A DNA stretch of 64,000 bases from Aplectana chamaeleonis (taxonomy: Eukaryota; Nematoda; Chromadorea; Rhabditida; Cosmocercidae), in assembly GCA_029168955.1 (NCBI GenBank), contig JAPDOI010000136.1, forward strand, positions 124,001 to 188,000, given 5' to 3'. The position numbers were made by a program, and so were the translations under genes. Below, piece by piece: positions 46,232-55,778 of this stretch. The notes under the pieces were generated by a model. It worked only from the letters and a program-made list of their open reading frames with translations, searched no databases and was not told where the DNA came from. Numbering within the stretch: the stretch's first letter is position 1; each line of letters opens with the position of its first letter.

Positions 46232-46690
46232 TTGCGGGTTCGGTGGCCCTGACTCTGAGAGATTTGACCGAGAAATATCCGCAAAATGCCTGCGTGCCGC
46301 GTAGTAGCCGCGAAATAGCCGTTGAATAATGCTCGTCGGGAAATAGCCGAGAAATAGTGCTCCCCAGGTAAGTATACGACGCATCACAGATGCATGATTT
46401 AGATTTCAGCACCTCCGCCGGATCGGTTACCAAAGTTTGAGGTACGGGCCTCGCTCAGCCTCTGGAGACCCCGCCTAACTATCTGGCGTCTCCGGATGGC
46501 GGCTCGGCAAGCCGGCGACGGCTGCGTCTTGGTTACTTGTGGTTATTTCTCGTTATTTCTCGGTTATTTCTATTTCTTGTCCTTTTCGTGAAAAGCCGCT
46601 AAATAGCCAACCACGAGCCAATGCGGAGTGTGGTGGGCTATTTCGCGGCAATTTCTCAGCCAAAACCCCCAGAGGAGTTGGGTTCTATTT
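46232..46690. mobile_element. Imperfect TIR element, GAGAAATA/GCCGCGAAATAGCC arms
   Basis: The left arm (CCCTGACTCTGAGAGATTTG, ACCGAGAAATATCCGCAAAA) and the right arm (GGGCTATTTCGCGGCAATTT, CTCAGCCAAAACCCCCAGAG) are inverted with about 70% similarity. A related single end lies at about 48,572-48,625, and similar words occur at 43,955-44,110. GCCGCGAAATAGCC is repeated inside. Boundaries are approximate. Confidence 0.45.
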
Positions 46691-46978
46691 ATTTCAAAGA
46701 GGGGAGGTTTTTTTTCATTCTCATTGTTTTCGTTTTGCAAATTTATTAGACTGTTGCGCATTCGTGGATTAACACTTGCTGAATTTATCCGTTCAGCAGT
46801 TTGTGCACTTTGTAGTGAACTTCCACCCAAAAAAGAAAAACCCCCATCAGAGCGATAAAAAGCACGTTTGAAATCGCGCTTTTCACTCTCGCCTTTTGAT
46901 AGTATGTATTGAATCGAATCCAAAATCAGAAATCAAATCGAAAATCAGACAATGTAGAAAGTTGATTTAACCAAGAAA

Positions 46979-47437
46979 GTGAAAATTCTGTCTTGGAAAA
47001 AGATAATCAAATTTTGGAGCCAAAAGCTCAAACGACATCGAAGCGTTATAGGCCCACGTGAAATGATCAAGATTATTAAAACCACAATAAAAAATACCAT
47101 AAGAAAATTTAACAGTGGAAATGTACAGAAGAAAATTAAAATTAAGAAGTCACTCGGAAGAGCCATGGTGGACGTTAGCTATGCCTGCAGGTGCAACCGA
47201 TGCGTCTCGATTTGGCGTAATGCATACCATGGACACAGCTTTACTTTCCGTTCGTACCAAATTCCGTTTCCGTTGCGTTTGACCCAAAAGCGCCCTATCA
47301 CACGATCTCAACCACTGAAGAGCTCCAACTTTCCAAGTGAAGTAACCAAGGTAGGAAGGGCGACGCGCATGCTCGTATGCGAAGGTTGTCAAGAAGCCCC
47401 TAATCGGAGGTGCTTAACTAAAGCATCGCTCGAGTAA
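46979..47437 (+). CDS. Hypothetical open frame, doubtful
   Basis: A 152-codon frame has a lysine-rich first half (MKILSWKKIIKFWSQKLKRH) and a second half with paired cysteines (YACRCNRC, CEGCQEAPNRRC). No family is recognised. It lies deep inside nested repeats, and its first half looks like AT-rich sequence read by chance. The cysteine spacing is the only reason to record it. Confidence 0.15.
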   Translation: MKILSWKKIIKFWSQKLKRHRSVIGPREMIKIIKTTIKNTIRKFNSGNVQKKIKIKKSLGRAMVDVSYACRCNRCVSIWRNAYHGHSFTFRSYQIPFPLRLTQKRPITRSQPLKSSNFPSEVTKVGRATRMLVCEGCQEAPNRRCLTKASLE

Positions 47438-47582
47438 AGATTGAGGTCCACGGCAGAGTATCAGAATTGTTATGGTGGTAGGTAATCAACACTCTGAAGC
47501 CAGATTCTCGAAAAGGAAAACCAGAAATATGGTGTTAGTCTAACCTGACGTTTTCTGGCTTCCACACATGCTACGTAAAGTC

Positions 47583-47803
47583 AGTTCGAATGAGACTGTT
47601 CGCCCACGCGGTCGGCGTGCGTGTTGATTGGCTGTTGCTAAGGTATTTTTTGGAACTGTGAAACGATTAGCAGGAATATCAGACAACTAGTGAACAGTAT
47701 CCCAGTCAGCTGTATCTCAGTGTGGGTAGGTTTGTTCAAAAAATGCCCTAGTGACGGCCGCTCGACACGCTAGCCAACCGCGTGGGCGGACAGTCGTATT
47801 CGG
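47583..47803. mobile_element. TIR MITE with GCCCACGCGGT arms
   Basis: CGAATGAGACTGTTCGCCCA followed by CGCGGTCGGCGTG is mirrored by CACGCTAGCCAACCGCGTGG followed by GCGGACAGTCGTATTCG. Isolated similar ends occur near 39,205-39,240 and 51,540-51,580. No target duplication was fixed. Confidence 0.6.
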
Positions 47804-48039
47804 ATAGTATTTAGCTGCGCTGCAGCTTCCTTCACAAAACTACACGGATCATGTAACGACTGAGGAAATTTTCAAAAAACTGATAAAATTGGACAAGAAG
47901 TATTTGAGTTTGATCACAGTAACATCCTCAGTTTCTATTTTCAGCTTCAGTGTTCCCCAGTGAAGTAACAGGCTGTGAAAATACCATGTTCCCGTTGTCC
48001 TTCGCACGCCAGAGCTGAGGTCAGAGGTAGCGAGACCGC

Positions 48040-48550
48040 GTCGCAATGTATCTCAACCGCGTGTCAATGGCGTACCGACAGTCTGATAATGCGTAACGAC
48101 CGCGTGGCAAGACGTATCGACCGCGTGGCAGTGCGTACTAACCACGTTGCATTGCGTCCCGACCGCGTCGCCAGACGTACCGACGGCGCAACGAGACGTA
48201 CTAACAGCGTGGCAATGCGTACTGACCGCATGGAAGTACGTATTGACCGCGTGACAATGCGTACTAACCACATTGCATTGCGTTCTGACAGCGTCACAAA
48301 ACGTACCGACGGCGCGGCAATGCGTACTAACCGCGTGACAATGCGCACCGACCGCGTGACAGTGCGTACAGACCGCGGGGCAATACGTACCGACCGCGCA
48401 GCGATGCGTGCTAACCGCGTGGCATTCCGTACTGACCGCGTGGAACTGCGTACCGGCCGCGGTCAAATTGCGTTCCAAACGTCGCCCATCCCGCCGTCGG
48501 TACGCAACCTGTACGCGGTCAGTACGGAACATGTCCGCGGTTGGTCCACC
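48040..48550. repeat. 21-bp repeat array, right copy
   Basis: About 20 regular copies of CGTACTGACCGCGTGGCAATG-type units (21 bp, shown here as start CGTACTGACCGCGTG). Since 21 is divisible by three, both strands remain open and encode 7-residue repeats such as RTDRVAM. It is inverted relative to the array at 44,166-44,660 and more regular. Confidence 0.9.
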
Positions 48551-48820
48551 CCATTGTCTGAGTGCGCCAAAATTAGGCATTTTGTGGTAATTTATCGGCT
48601 ATTGCTCGGCCAAAACTCTCAGAGAACTCACCCGTATGGTAGAACGTCAGCACAATAAGGGTTGCATCCTAGGACAGACATCGGGTTCAGACCCTCGCTG
48701 TGTGCAGCAGCTGCTGCGAACAACTAACTGCAGCAGCTGCTGACAAGGAGAAGTTGAATTCGTGCTCCTCCCTGGGATGCTACCCTATTGTGCCAAAGTA
48801 CTACCCTACGAGTGCGTTAG

Positions 48821-49247
48821 CAGGGTTACCGGTAAAAACGATTGTTGAAATTTCTTTATAAGAATGCAGGTCTGGCCATCACAAAAGTAAAAATAAGTGA
48901 CAAGTTGCATGGAAAACGCACAAAAGCAAGTAAGGACGGCTAAATGGTAGGTGGACGGACACCCCCAACTAACAGATTTTGTATAAATGCATATTTTCCG
49001 CCTTCTATTTTGCCGCTAAAAAAGTTAGTAGTCTCTCGATGTCTAGCAGCTACTTAAACTGCAGAATAAAAGACGACAAAACAAGCAATTGTAGAAATCT
49101 AGTTATTCGTGGGCGGGCTGAGACCCAGCAATAGTTTGTTTTTGAGCGTTTTTTCTCCGACTTTCCACTTATTTTCACTTTTGTGATGACCAGGCCTACC
49201 TTCTCAAAAAGATACCACAATCAACTTTTTTATTGCGAACCCTGCCC
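48821..49247. mobile_element. TTAA-type MITE, AGGCAGGGTTCGC family, copy 2
   Basis: CAGGGTTACCGGTAAAAACG at the left and TTTTTTATTGCGAACCCTGC at the right are inverted ends, flanked by TTAG (48,817-48,820) and TTAA (49,248-49,251). The interior shares AAATAAGTGACAAGTTG and CTTTTGTGATGACCA with the 36- and 56-kb copies. It lies inside the hAT-type carrier but outside the 4.4-kb element. Confidence 0.75.
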
Positions 49248-50459
49248 TTAACAGCAATCGTACATTGAATACAAATAGTACCTCGTAAAGGACTAAATAA
49301 GCTGCGCTGTTCCACAGATCTGGATTTCGTTCACTTTTTCTGATTTTTTTGTTTCTTGCAGATTTTTCAGAAAACAGAAATCAGAAAACAGAAAGGCCAA
49401 AACGGCCAGAAAACAGAAAACAGAAATCAGAAAACAGAAATTTCCGCACACCCCTGGTCCCGATGATCTAGCCGCTGATATGTGGAAGTCACGGTGCTGG
49501 AACTCTGGTGAATGGCTAGCGCGATTCTTCAGCCAGGTCGTCGCTGAAAAGAAGACACCTGAAGATTGGCAGTGCATCACGACTATTCCAATCTGGAAGA
49601 AGGGCAGTCCAGCAGATTGTGCGGATTATCGCCCAATACGTTTGTTGTCTCATAGAATGAAAATCTTCGAGCGTGTCCTCGATCGTCGAATCCGTGAGAT
49701 CGTTGAGATAACGAAGAACCAGTGGGGCTTTGCTGCCAACAGCGGCACCACCGATGCCATTCATGCTGCCCGACTACTGATCGAGAAGCACCGCGAGAAA
49801 AAGAAGATGTTCCACCTTGCCTTTCTTGATTTAGAGAAGGCGTTCGATCGAGTTCCGCATGAAGTGATCTGGTTTGCTTTGCGACACCGGTCGCTGCTGT
49901 ATGCCGATGACGTGATGCTTGCATCTCGAGATAAGGCTGACCTTGAGCGACAGGTGCAAGCCTGGAGTGATCGGCTGTCTCGATTCGGGTTATGTCTCAA
50001 CGTCAAGCAAACAGAGTATCTGGCCACGGATGGAAATGATCAAGGGTCTATATCAAGATCGACCGTATTGAGCTACCACGTGCTCAAGTCTTCAAGTATC
50101 TTGCATCGACTACTGCCTCTGATTGCGGTCTAGAAAGTGAAATTGCCTCTCATGTGAGCGCAGCGTGGTTGAAATGGCGTTCGATGACTGGGGTTCTCTG
50201 CGATAAGAAAATCTCCGTTGCGCTCTATGCCGCAGAGTGCTGGCCTGCAACTAAGGATGCAGAACGTAAACTTGCGGTGATGCAGACGAAAATGTTGCGT
50301 TGGTCTGCTGATGTCACCCGCTTGGACCACATCACAAGCGACGACATCCGGCAGCGTTTCGGCGTTGCTCCAATTGCTAAAACGCTCCGTGAAGCTCGAC
50401 TGCGGTGGTACGGCCATGTTCTGCGTGCTGGAAACGATACCGTGTGCAAAGCTGGTTTA

Positions 50460-50837
50460 CTTCGGCATCGAATAATTTCGAGTCATCCTATAAATGGATT
50501 TTTCTTCCGAATGACAAAATGGTTCGAGCCGTCTTCGGTCGTCAGACAACAAGTAAGAGGTAACCTTCTCATAAGTCATGTCATGACAGAATTCTTTGCC
50601 TTCACAAAATCATAGTTATCAGTTATTCGAAAAATAGTTGACTTCGAGTAAAAGTCGACTATTTTTTCGAATAATTGATGATTATGATTTTGTGAAGGCA
50701 AAGAATTCTGCCATGACATGACTTATGAGAAACTTACCTCTTACTTGTTGTCTAAAAACCGAAGACGGCTCGAACCATTTTGTCATTCGAAAGAAAAACC
50801 CATTTAGATGATGACTCGAAAATATTCGATGCCGAAG
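50460..50837. mobile_element. TA-flanked foldback MITE in the RTE 3' region
   Basis: CTTCGGCATCGAATAATTTC and GAAAATATTCGATGCCGAAG start arms of about 180 bp with few mismatches, separated by a very short loop near 50,648. TA flanks both ends (50,458-50,459 and 50,838-50,839). The high arm identity suggests recent origin or ongoing arm correction. Confidence 0.88.
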
Positions 50838-50839
50838 TA

Positions 50840-51235
50840 TAAACTTATGAGAAAGGAAGAGCCGATCGTTGGAGAATGCTGTTTTGACCAACTATCTCAC
50901 GATCAAATGAAGTTCATCTTTCGTTCAAGTATTTGGGGATAGGGAGAGGTTCATCGATGTGTGTAGAAAAGTCATTTTTCACGTAATCGTATAGTAAACT
51001 CCTTCAACTTCCCCTCAGTTAAACTGTATCAATTGTGGATCAGTTACTTATATGATGGCTGACAGCAAATTGTGCCAGATGACTGTCGGAGTGCCGGCCT
51101 CTTTTGACGGAATTTGAGACATTCGACAACATATATCTTCTCAACGAAGCGTTGATGACCCAACAAATTTTCCCTACGTTCTTAGGTTGGCCCAGCCAAT
51201 CGTTCAAACCCAGAAAACGGTGAATGGTTTTCAGC
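50840..51235. other. Unexplained sequence inside the RTE
   Basis: This stretch of about 390 bp separates the foldback from the final RTE coding block. It has no similarity to RTE protein and no clear inverted ends, so it is probably another, unidentified insertion. Confidence 0.4.
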
Positions 51236-51440
51236 GCGTACGATGCCTTTAATCTAGATGTGCCTGGCAAACGACCCAAAGGACGATCGAAACAACGCTG
51301 GCTTGACACGCTGCATGTCGATTTGAAGGCTGCCGGTGTACACCCTGATCAGGCTCAAGACAGGGAAAAATGGCGCCAGCGTATCAGAAGAGCGGACCCC
51401 GTTTTGAAGCGGGACAAAGACTAAAGAAGAAGAAGATTGA

Positions 51441-51758
51441 ACCATATATAACAAGAAACTCAATCTGAATCGTGGAGAAGATGATAGGAGACGTAAACAG
51501 TATATAGTTACAGCTGCAGTCGGCCGATGGCACCTCGGCCCACACGCTGACCGCGTGGGCGGCCATTCGCACTCGAACGCACTTCAACTGTCACTGTGGT
51601 GTGACCGTAATCTTTCAAAGTTAAAGACCTTAAAGCCTGACTTTCTCTGACTTTATTTCTCTCAGAATTTAAATGGTCTTTTCTGAGAATCTATCAGAAA
51701 CATGATTGATGGGAACTGTATGTAATCTCTGTAGGATAATCTTTTTGTGTTGGCTCAT
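51441..51758. other. Interval after the RTE tail
   Basis: It contains an isolated ACCGCGTGGGCGGCCATTCG end (about 51,551) like the 47.6-kb MITE. Otherwise nothing is supported. Confidence 0.4.
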
Positions 51759-51982
51759 AGGGGTCATTTATATTTCCGCCGCCGAGCGGCGCGGCGAAGT
51801 GCAATCCTACAATATCGATCGTGCCGCGCCGCGTGATCAATATTGAGGGTCGTTTATACTCCTGCAGCCGAGCGGCGCGGCGTAGTGCATTTCTATAATA
51901 TTGATCACGCGGCGCGGCACGATCGATATGGTGGGATTGCACATCGCCGCGCCGCTCGGCGGTGGAAGTGTAAACGACCTCT
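51759..51982. mobile_element. GC-rich double foldback, AGGGGTCATTTATATTTCC ends
   Basis: The left arm AGGGGTCATTTATATTTCCG, CCGCCGAGCGGCGCGGCG, then CAATATCGATCGTGCCGCGC is mirrored at the right to CGGTGGAAGTGTAAACGACC. In its centre a second copy of the end sequence (GAGGGTCGTTTATACTCCTG, CAGCCGAGCGGCGCGGCG) appears, so one element seems inserted into, or templated within, another. A third partial arm (CGCTTGGCGGAGGAAGTATA) follows at about 51,996-52,035, and GC-rich relatives lie at 53,430-53,650. Confidence 0.7.
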
Positions 51983-52082
51983 TACAGAAATATAATCCGC
52001 TGCGCCGCTTGGCGGAGGAAGTATAAGGGGTCGAATAGAGTCCCGCCGCTGAAAGGAGCGACAGAGGAAGGAGCGGCGCCGC

Positions 52083-52753
52083 AGCCGATTTCCAAATGCT
52101 ATGAACGGGCTGCGTCAAACTGGAGCGGCAACGCGCTTTTGCGTACTACGTACAGTGCTATGCACCTGACGAATTTTCGAATTAAGCGATTGTAATATTC
52201 AGATTGGCCAAGTTGGAGCTGGATTTAATTTCACGGCGGCTTGGGTCATGTTCAGTGGATCAGATAAGAAAGCAATATTTCAGAAACGATTGGCAAACAG
52301 AGCAATGTACTTCAAAACTTCCCCCTCCCTGAAAACGGATCCCGTGATTGACGTGCACCCCATCCATTTTCTTGAATTCATTTTTAGAGTCACATGATTG
52401 TAGCATTTTACCTTACGTATTCACCAGACTTGGGACCTAATTGAAAAGGAGTCCCAATTCGATAGTTAAAATTTATTAATTTATTCAATATTTCCGCAAA
52501 TTCGACAAAATTCATTCATTCGGAAATATTTAGAATTTCTCGTTCAAGTACATTTATTCATTTGGTGATTTTGCAATAAAAAAAGGTTCATTCAAAAAAC
52601 TCATCAACCAGAGTTTTTTACAAAACATTCATTCGAAACCAAGTGTCTAATGTCCATGTCTTTTACTCACTATTACTTATCGAGGCAACTGTACCTTTTC
52701 GAAAGTTAGTTAATCATAGAAGATCTGCTTTCAGCTGAGAATGAGTTTCTTAG
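52083..52753. other. AT-rich interval, nothing recognised
   Basis: No supported gene. Mostly AT-rich sequence with ATTCATTCG words around 52,500-52,640. Confidence 0.35.
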
Positions 52754-53203
52754 GCAGCATGCACGCTCGTAAACGTGATTGGGTTAACTACGAAATAGAA
52801 TGGTACATATGTCTCAGTTTACAACGCCTACGCATTTTGAAGCGTCACAAACGACCCACAATGCCGTTACAGGAGTAGCAAGTTTAGCCCCGCCCGTATT
52901 TTCACGCCCCTTGTATCTGCCCTTTTCCTCTAACGCAGGGTTGCGGGGTAATCTTCACCGTCGGTACTGTTGGTGAATTGCCTAATAAGTAAACCACACA
53001 CGTCACTCAAGGCAAAGATGACCCAGCAACTTGGAGGAAAAGAGCAAATACAGGGGGCGTGAAAATACGGGCGGGGCCAAACTTGCTACTACTGTAACGG
53101 CATTGTGGGTCGTTTTTGACGCTTAAAAATGCGTAGGCGTTGTAATCTGAGCCATACAATTCTATTTTCGTACCCAATCACGTTTACGAGCGTGTATGCT
53201 GAA
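52754..53203. mobile_element. Long-arm foldback element, about 450 bp
   Basis: CAGCATGCACGCTCGTAAAC at the left and GTTTACGAGCGTGTATGCTG at the right begin arms of about 180 bp. The arms share GTGATTGGGT, ACAACGCCTACGCATTTT, AACGACCCACAATGCCGTTA and AGCCCCGCCCGTATTTTCAC. The loop is about 70-80 bp. No target duplication is clear. It is non-coding. Confidence 0.8.
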
Positions 53204-53429
53204 TTTAATTGGAAGTTTAGAAGGGCGTTGTTGAAAAGTTACGTGGGAATTTTCGGATTTGAAGTTTTGTAAAAAAAATAGCACTTGAATTGGTGTCAAA
53301 TTCTTTAAACCTCTTCAAGAATTAAGTTTCACGAGCCCAAAATCCTATGACTAGAAGTGGCCTTGATGGGTAAACAGAAATCCACCTCACAAACATATAT
53401 TTTGACCAATCAATCATGGAAAGCGAGCT
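53204..53429. other. Short AT-rich spacer
   Basis: Nothing recognised. Confidence 0.3.
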
Positions 53430-53650
53430 CGACCGTCTGGTGTCGCCGCGCCACTTCGCCGCACCGCTCGGGGTTGCAAAGCGGCGCCGCCTGGCCATGC
53501 GGCAGGCGCCGGCAGTAGCCGCTGCCAGGTTTGGCCCTGACCTAGTCTAATCGACCCGCCGCGGCGCCGCGTGACCGATACGGCTGTACACCATGCTGCC
53601 GCCTCTTTGCGCGGCGAGACTCTATTCGGCCCCTAAACGACCCCATAGTC
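53430..53650. repeat. GC-rich inverted-repeat cluster related to the 51.8-kb foldback
   Basis: Repeated GCCGCGCC/GGCGCCGC words with self-complementary stretches end in GCGCGGCGAGACTCTATTCG and GGCCCCTAAACGACCCC, the latter matching the AGGGGTCGTTTA end of the 51.8-kb family in reverse. It is probably a rearranged copy with no clean left end. Confidence 0.5.
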
Positions 53651-54051
53651 TCGTCAGGCTTAGGTTGGAGACAGTGGAAAGCGCCAGAGCTGGCAATGTT
53701 GGCAAGAGACAGGAGCGTGCCAGATGCGCGACGGCGATTGGCCGTCTGATAAGCGGGGACGACATGCCTGAAAACCGGACCGAATGTCATCCACCTCGTG
53801 ATCCAACCGCCATCGCCCCGGGATCAGCCCCGTTATATTTCCACGCCGGCTGATACCGCGAAAAAACAGGTCGGATCGCGGAGTGAGGGTTGTTAGGTCC
53901 GAAATGGGCTATCGGTCGGACCGTTGTCGTTGCTGGAGCAGCTTCGGCGCCAGGGTCCAATACTGCGTTGTGATAAGCTCTGGAAATTCCCAACCTTTTA
54001 TTGTCAAGAGGTTCCTCAGCTTGGCTGGTGAAGAAAACTTGGGATAAGGTA
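53651..54051. other. Interval without supported gene
   Basis: Moderately GC-rich sequence. Overlapping short frames have no recognisable motifs. Confidence 0.3.
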
Positions 54052-54330
54052 CTGTGTTTATTGGGGCCGAATTTCGGTCCGCAATTGCGTCTCGAGACGC
54101 TTTGCAGCCGCACGCTCCAGAGCCAGAAGAGCTTCCAGCGCCGCAGCCGCCGATCTGCTGACTCTAGATGGGTTTTGGAAACTGGAAATCAAGAAAAATT
54201 AAAGAAAATTCAATAAAAAAGCCACATCGAGTCCGCTTTGGCGCTGGAAACCCGACTGACTCGAGCGCGTGCGGCCGCCAAGCGTGTCGAGACGCAATCG
54301 CGGACCGGAATTTGGCCCAGATAAGCACAG
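54052..54330. mobile_element. TIR MITE, GTGCTTATCTGGGCC ends, copy 2
   Basis: CTGTGTTTATTGGGGCCGAA, TTTCGGTCCGCAATTGCGTC at the left and CGGACCGGAATTTGGCCCAG, ATAAGCACAG at the right form arms of about 90 bp. Same architecture and length as 31,387-31,666, including CTTCCAGCGCC or GGCGCTGGAAA at the inner ends of the arms. Confidence 0.75.
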
Positions 54331-55087
54331 TGAACAGTTGAAATATTTAGGCCGGTCGGTGCAACGGAGGTCTGGGCTCCGTTGCAGAGTTCCCACGGCC
54401 AATTTGGAGAAGTTTATTTGAACTTCGATTATTCACTGACTATTTCGTTTTTGGCAGATGAATGACTGTTTGGCCCGACAATCCGCTAGTTGATAATGCT
54501 GTTGATCAGAATAACTGTAGTCGAGGTAAAGGCAGTCTTTACCGTCGTCGTTGGAACTTAGTAGAGGCTCCCTAAAATGCAGAAAGTTGGGCATTCAAAT
54601 TAGCGCAGAATAAGTGAGAGTGATTTTCCGCTACGAAATTCGTATTCATCAGATTGCGTGGAAACTTGATACCAGTTTGTGTCAATACCATTACATTTCT
54701 ACGAATATCCCAAATATCCCAGACGTGTGCTAGAAGTAGAAGATTTTAGGTCACTACTTGAATATTGAAGAAGTTTGACAGAAATTGATTCAGTGTCGAT
54801 TTTATCTGTAAACTCACGGATATATAGAGTCTGTTTTGCTGTTCACATCTGTTAGAGTACCCTCCTTGTCAGCGTCAGTGTAGCCAATCCAAGCATGTGC
54901 TGAGGCATGTGCGAAAGATTCTGAATTTAGTTTTCTGTGCACACATTCCCATGAGAAAGTGTACATCATTGATGTCATGTAATGACCTCATGGGCTGGAA
55001 TGATACGCCTCTCAGTGAATTTAAAAAAATATGTTTTCGTATACCTAGAAAAGCATATTGAATGTAAATACATCCATGCCGCCGGCA
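54331..55087. other. AT-rich interval, nothing recognised
   Basis: No exon, RNA or element boundary supported. Confidence 0.35.
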
Positions 55088-55089
55088 TA

Positions 55090-55776
55090 CTCAGAAATTC
55101 GTGGGCAAGTTCCGAGAGCGACAGCAGAACTTCCCTCGAAACAACTGAGGAACTTCCCCCGCATTGGAGGGAGGCGAAGGGGACCTCTCGACAGCAGGGT
55201 AGAAGGGGAAGTTCCCACAGCAGGAGTTCACTTGTTCTCCGGACTGCAGGCCTTCTTGCCACCTGCCGACTTCATGGTTCAATGATTGATCAAAGATCAG
55301 CTTGCTAGAACTCGCTGTTTTCGACTGTCTCCTGTTCCTGAAAAACTGCAGTCGGTGTAAAAATATTCACCTCTGACGAAAGGTTGTGGAGAAGTTTATT
55401 ACTTATTATCTTCTCTGAAATTCAGACAGAGATGCCTTACGTAGTCCTTGAGTGGCAGATCTGCCCTCCCCTCCCCCAACTTGCTAAGTTCGAGACCGAC
55501 CACTTCGCGACTAGCCCGTCTGCATCCCCGTATACGCTGCGGCTTTGTTTTCGCGTTCATCATGTTCGGGGCACACCATGAGAACAACCCTGAAGCGAAC
55601 TTCACTTGTTCTCCCCTGAGTCGACTCTTTCGAGCGCCTTATCGTTGTGTATAATTCGAGGGGAGAGGGGCGAGACGTTCCCCTCTGGGAGGACGTCTCG
55701 CTGCTCTCCCCTCGTCCGAGTGATAACGACCAAATCAGGTCTATTGTCTTTGGGGACTTCCCCACAAATATCTGAG
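55090..55776. mobile_element. TA-flanked TIR element, CTCAGA family, copy 2
   Basis: The ends CTCAGAAATTCGTGGGCAAG and CCCCACAAATATCTGAG are inverted, with TA at 55,088-55,089 and 55,777-55,778. It is homologous along its length to 41,170-41,820 but in the opposite orientation. Shared interior words include GACCTGATTTGGTC (reversed here) and CGAGGGGAGAGGGGCGAGAC. 687 bp, no transposase. Confidence 0.87.
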
Positions 55777-55778
55777 TA

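Larger units (their letters stand above)
44153..48562. mobile_element. 4.4-kb element bounded by inverted 21-bp repeat arrays
   Basis: CTCAGACAATGGGGTGGACC at the left and GGTCCACCCCATTGTCTGAG at the right are exact inverted ends, bordered by TGC on both sides (44,150-44,152 and 48,563-48,565). Directly inside each end is an array of about 21-bp repeats in opposite orientation, so the terminal arrays act as very long repetitive inverted repeats. The interior (44,661-48,040) holds simple AT tracts and smaller TIR elements and no recognisable transposase. The superfamily is unknown. Confidence 0.65.
43531..49456. mobile_element. Large hAT-type insertion with 8-bp GTCCCGAT duplication
   Basis: The ends CAGGGGTGTGCGGAAATTT are identical inverted repeats, bordered by GTCCCGAT at 43,523-43,530 and 49,457-49,464. 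Removing the element and one duplication restores the RTE reading KATGPDDLAADMW across the site, so the boundaries are secure. Subterminal CAGAAAACAGAAATCAG blocks enclosing GGCCAAAACGGCC occur at both ends in direct orientation (about 43,595-43,670 and 49,370-49,440). No hAT transposase is recognisable in 5,926 bp. The interior is filled by other elements, so this is a non-autonomous carrier. Confidence 0.92.
49457..51424 (+). pseudogene. RTE reverse transcriptase, internally deleted
   Basis: The frame resumes with DDLAADMWKSRCWNSGEWLA and includes RPIRLLSHRMKIFERVLDRR, NQWGFAANSGTTDAIHAARL and LAFLDLEKAFDRVPHEVIWF. It then jumps from FALRH to RSLLYADDVMLASRDKADLE at about 49,890. The palm segment between these, which in the family holds the GxxQGxxLSP motif, is missing (an estimated 60-70 residues) although the frame is kept. 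The tail AGNDTVCKAG is cut at 50,457 by a foldback and other sequence, and resumes near 51,236 as FNLDVPGKRPKGRSKQRWLD to a stop at 51,424. The protein is inactive. Confidence 0.88.
41830..51440 (+). mobile_element. Decayed RTE-type non-LTR retrotransposon, split by nested insertions
   Basis: Endonuclease, linker and reverse-transcriptase segments of one RTE-like protein occur in order on the plus strand at 42,090-43,530 and 49,457-51,424. The final open frame ends at 51,424 and is followed by a short AAGAAGAAGAAGA tail, as RTE elements often end in a short simple repeat. The body is split by a 5.9-kb hAT-type insertion and, near the 3' end, by a 378-bp foldback plus about 390 bp of further unexplained sequence (50,840-51,235). 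The 5' boundary is approximate. Several stops and frameshifts make it inactive. Confidence 0.85.

Noticed and set aside
47975..48658. Repetitive RTDRVAM protein over the 21-bp array
   Set aside because: The 21-bp period keeps all three frames and both strands open. The array is the terminal repeat of a transposable element.
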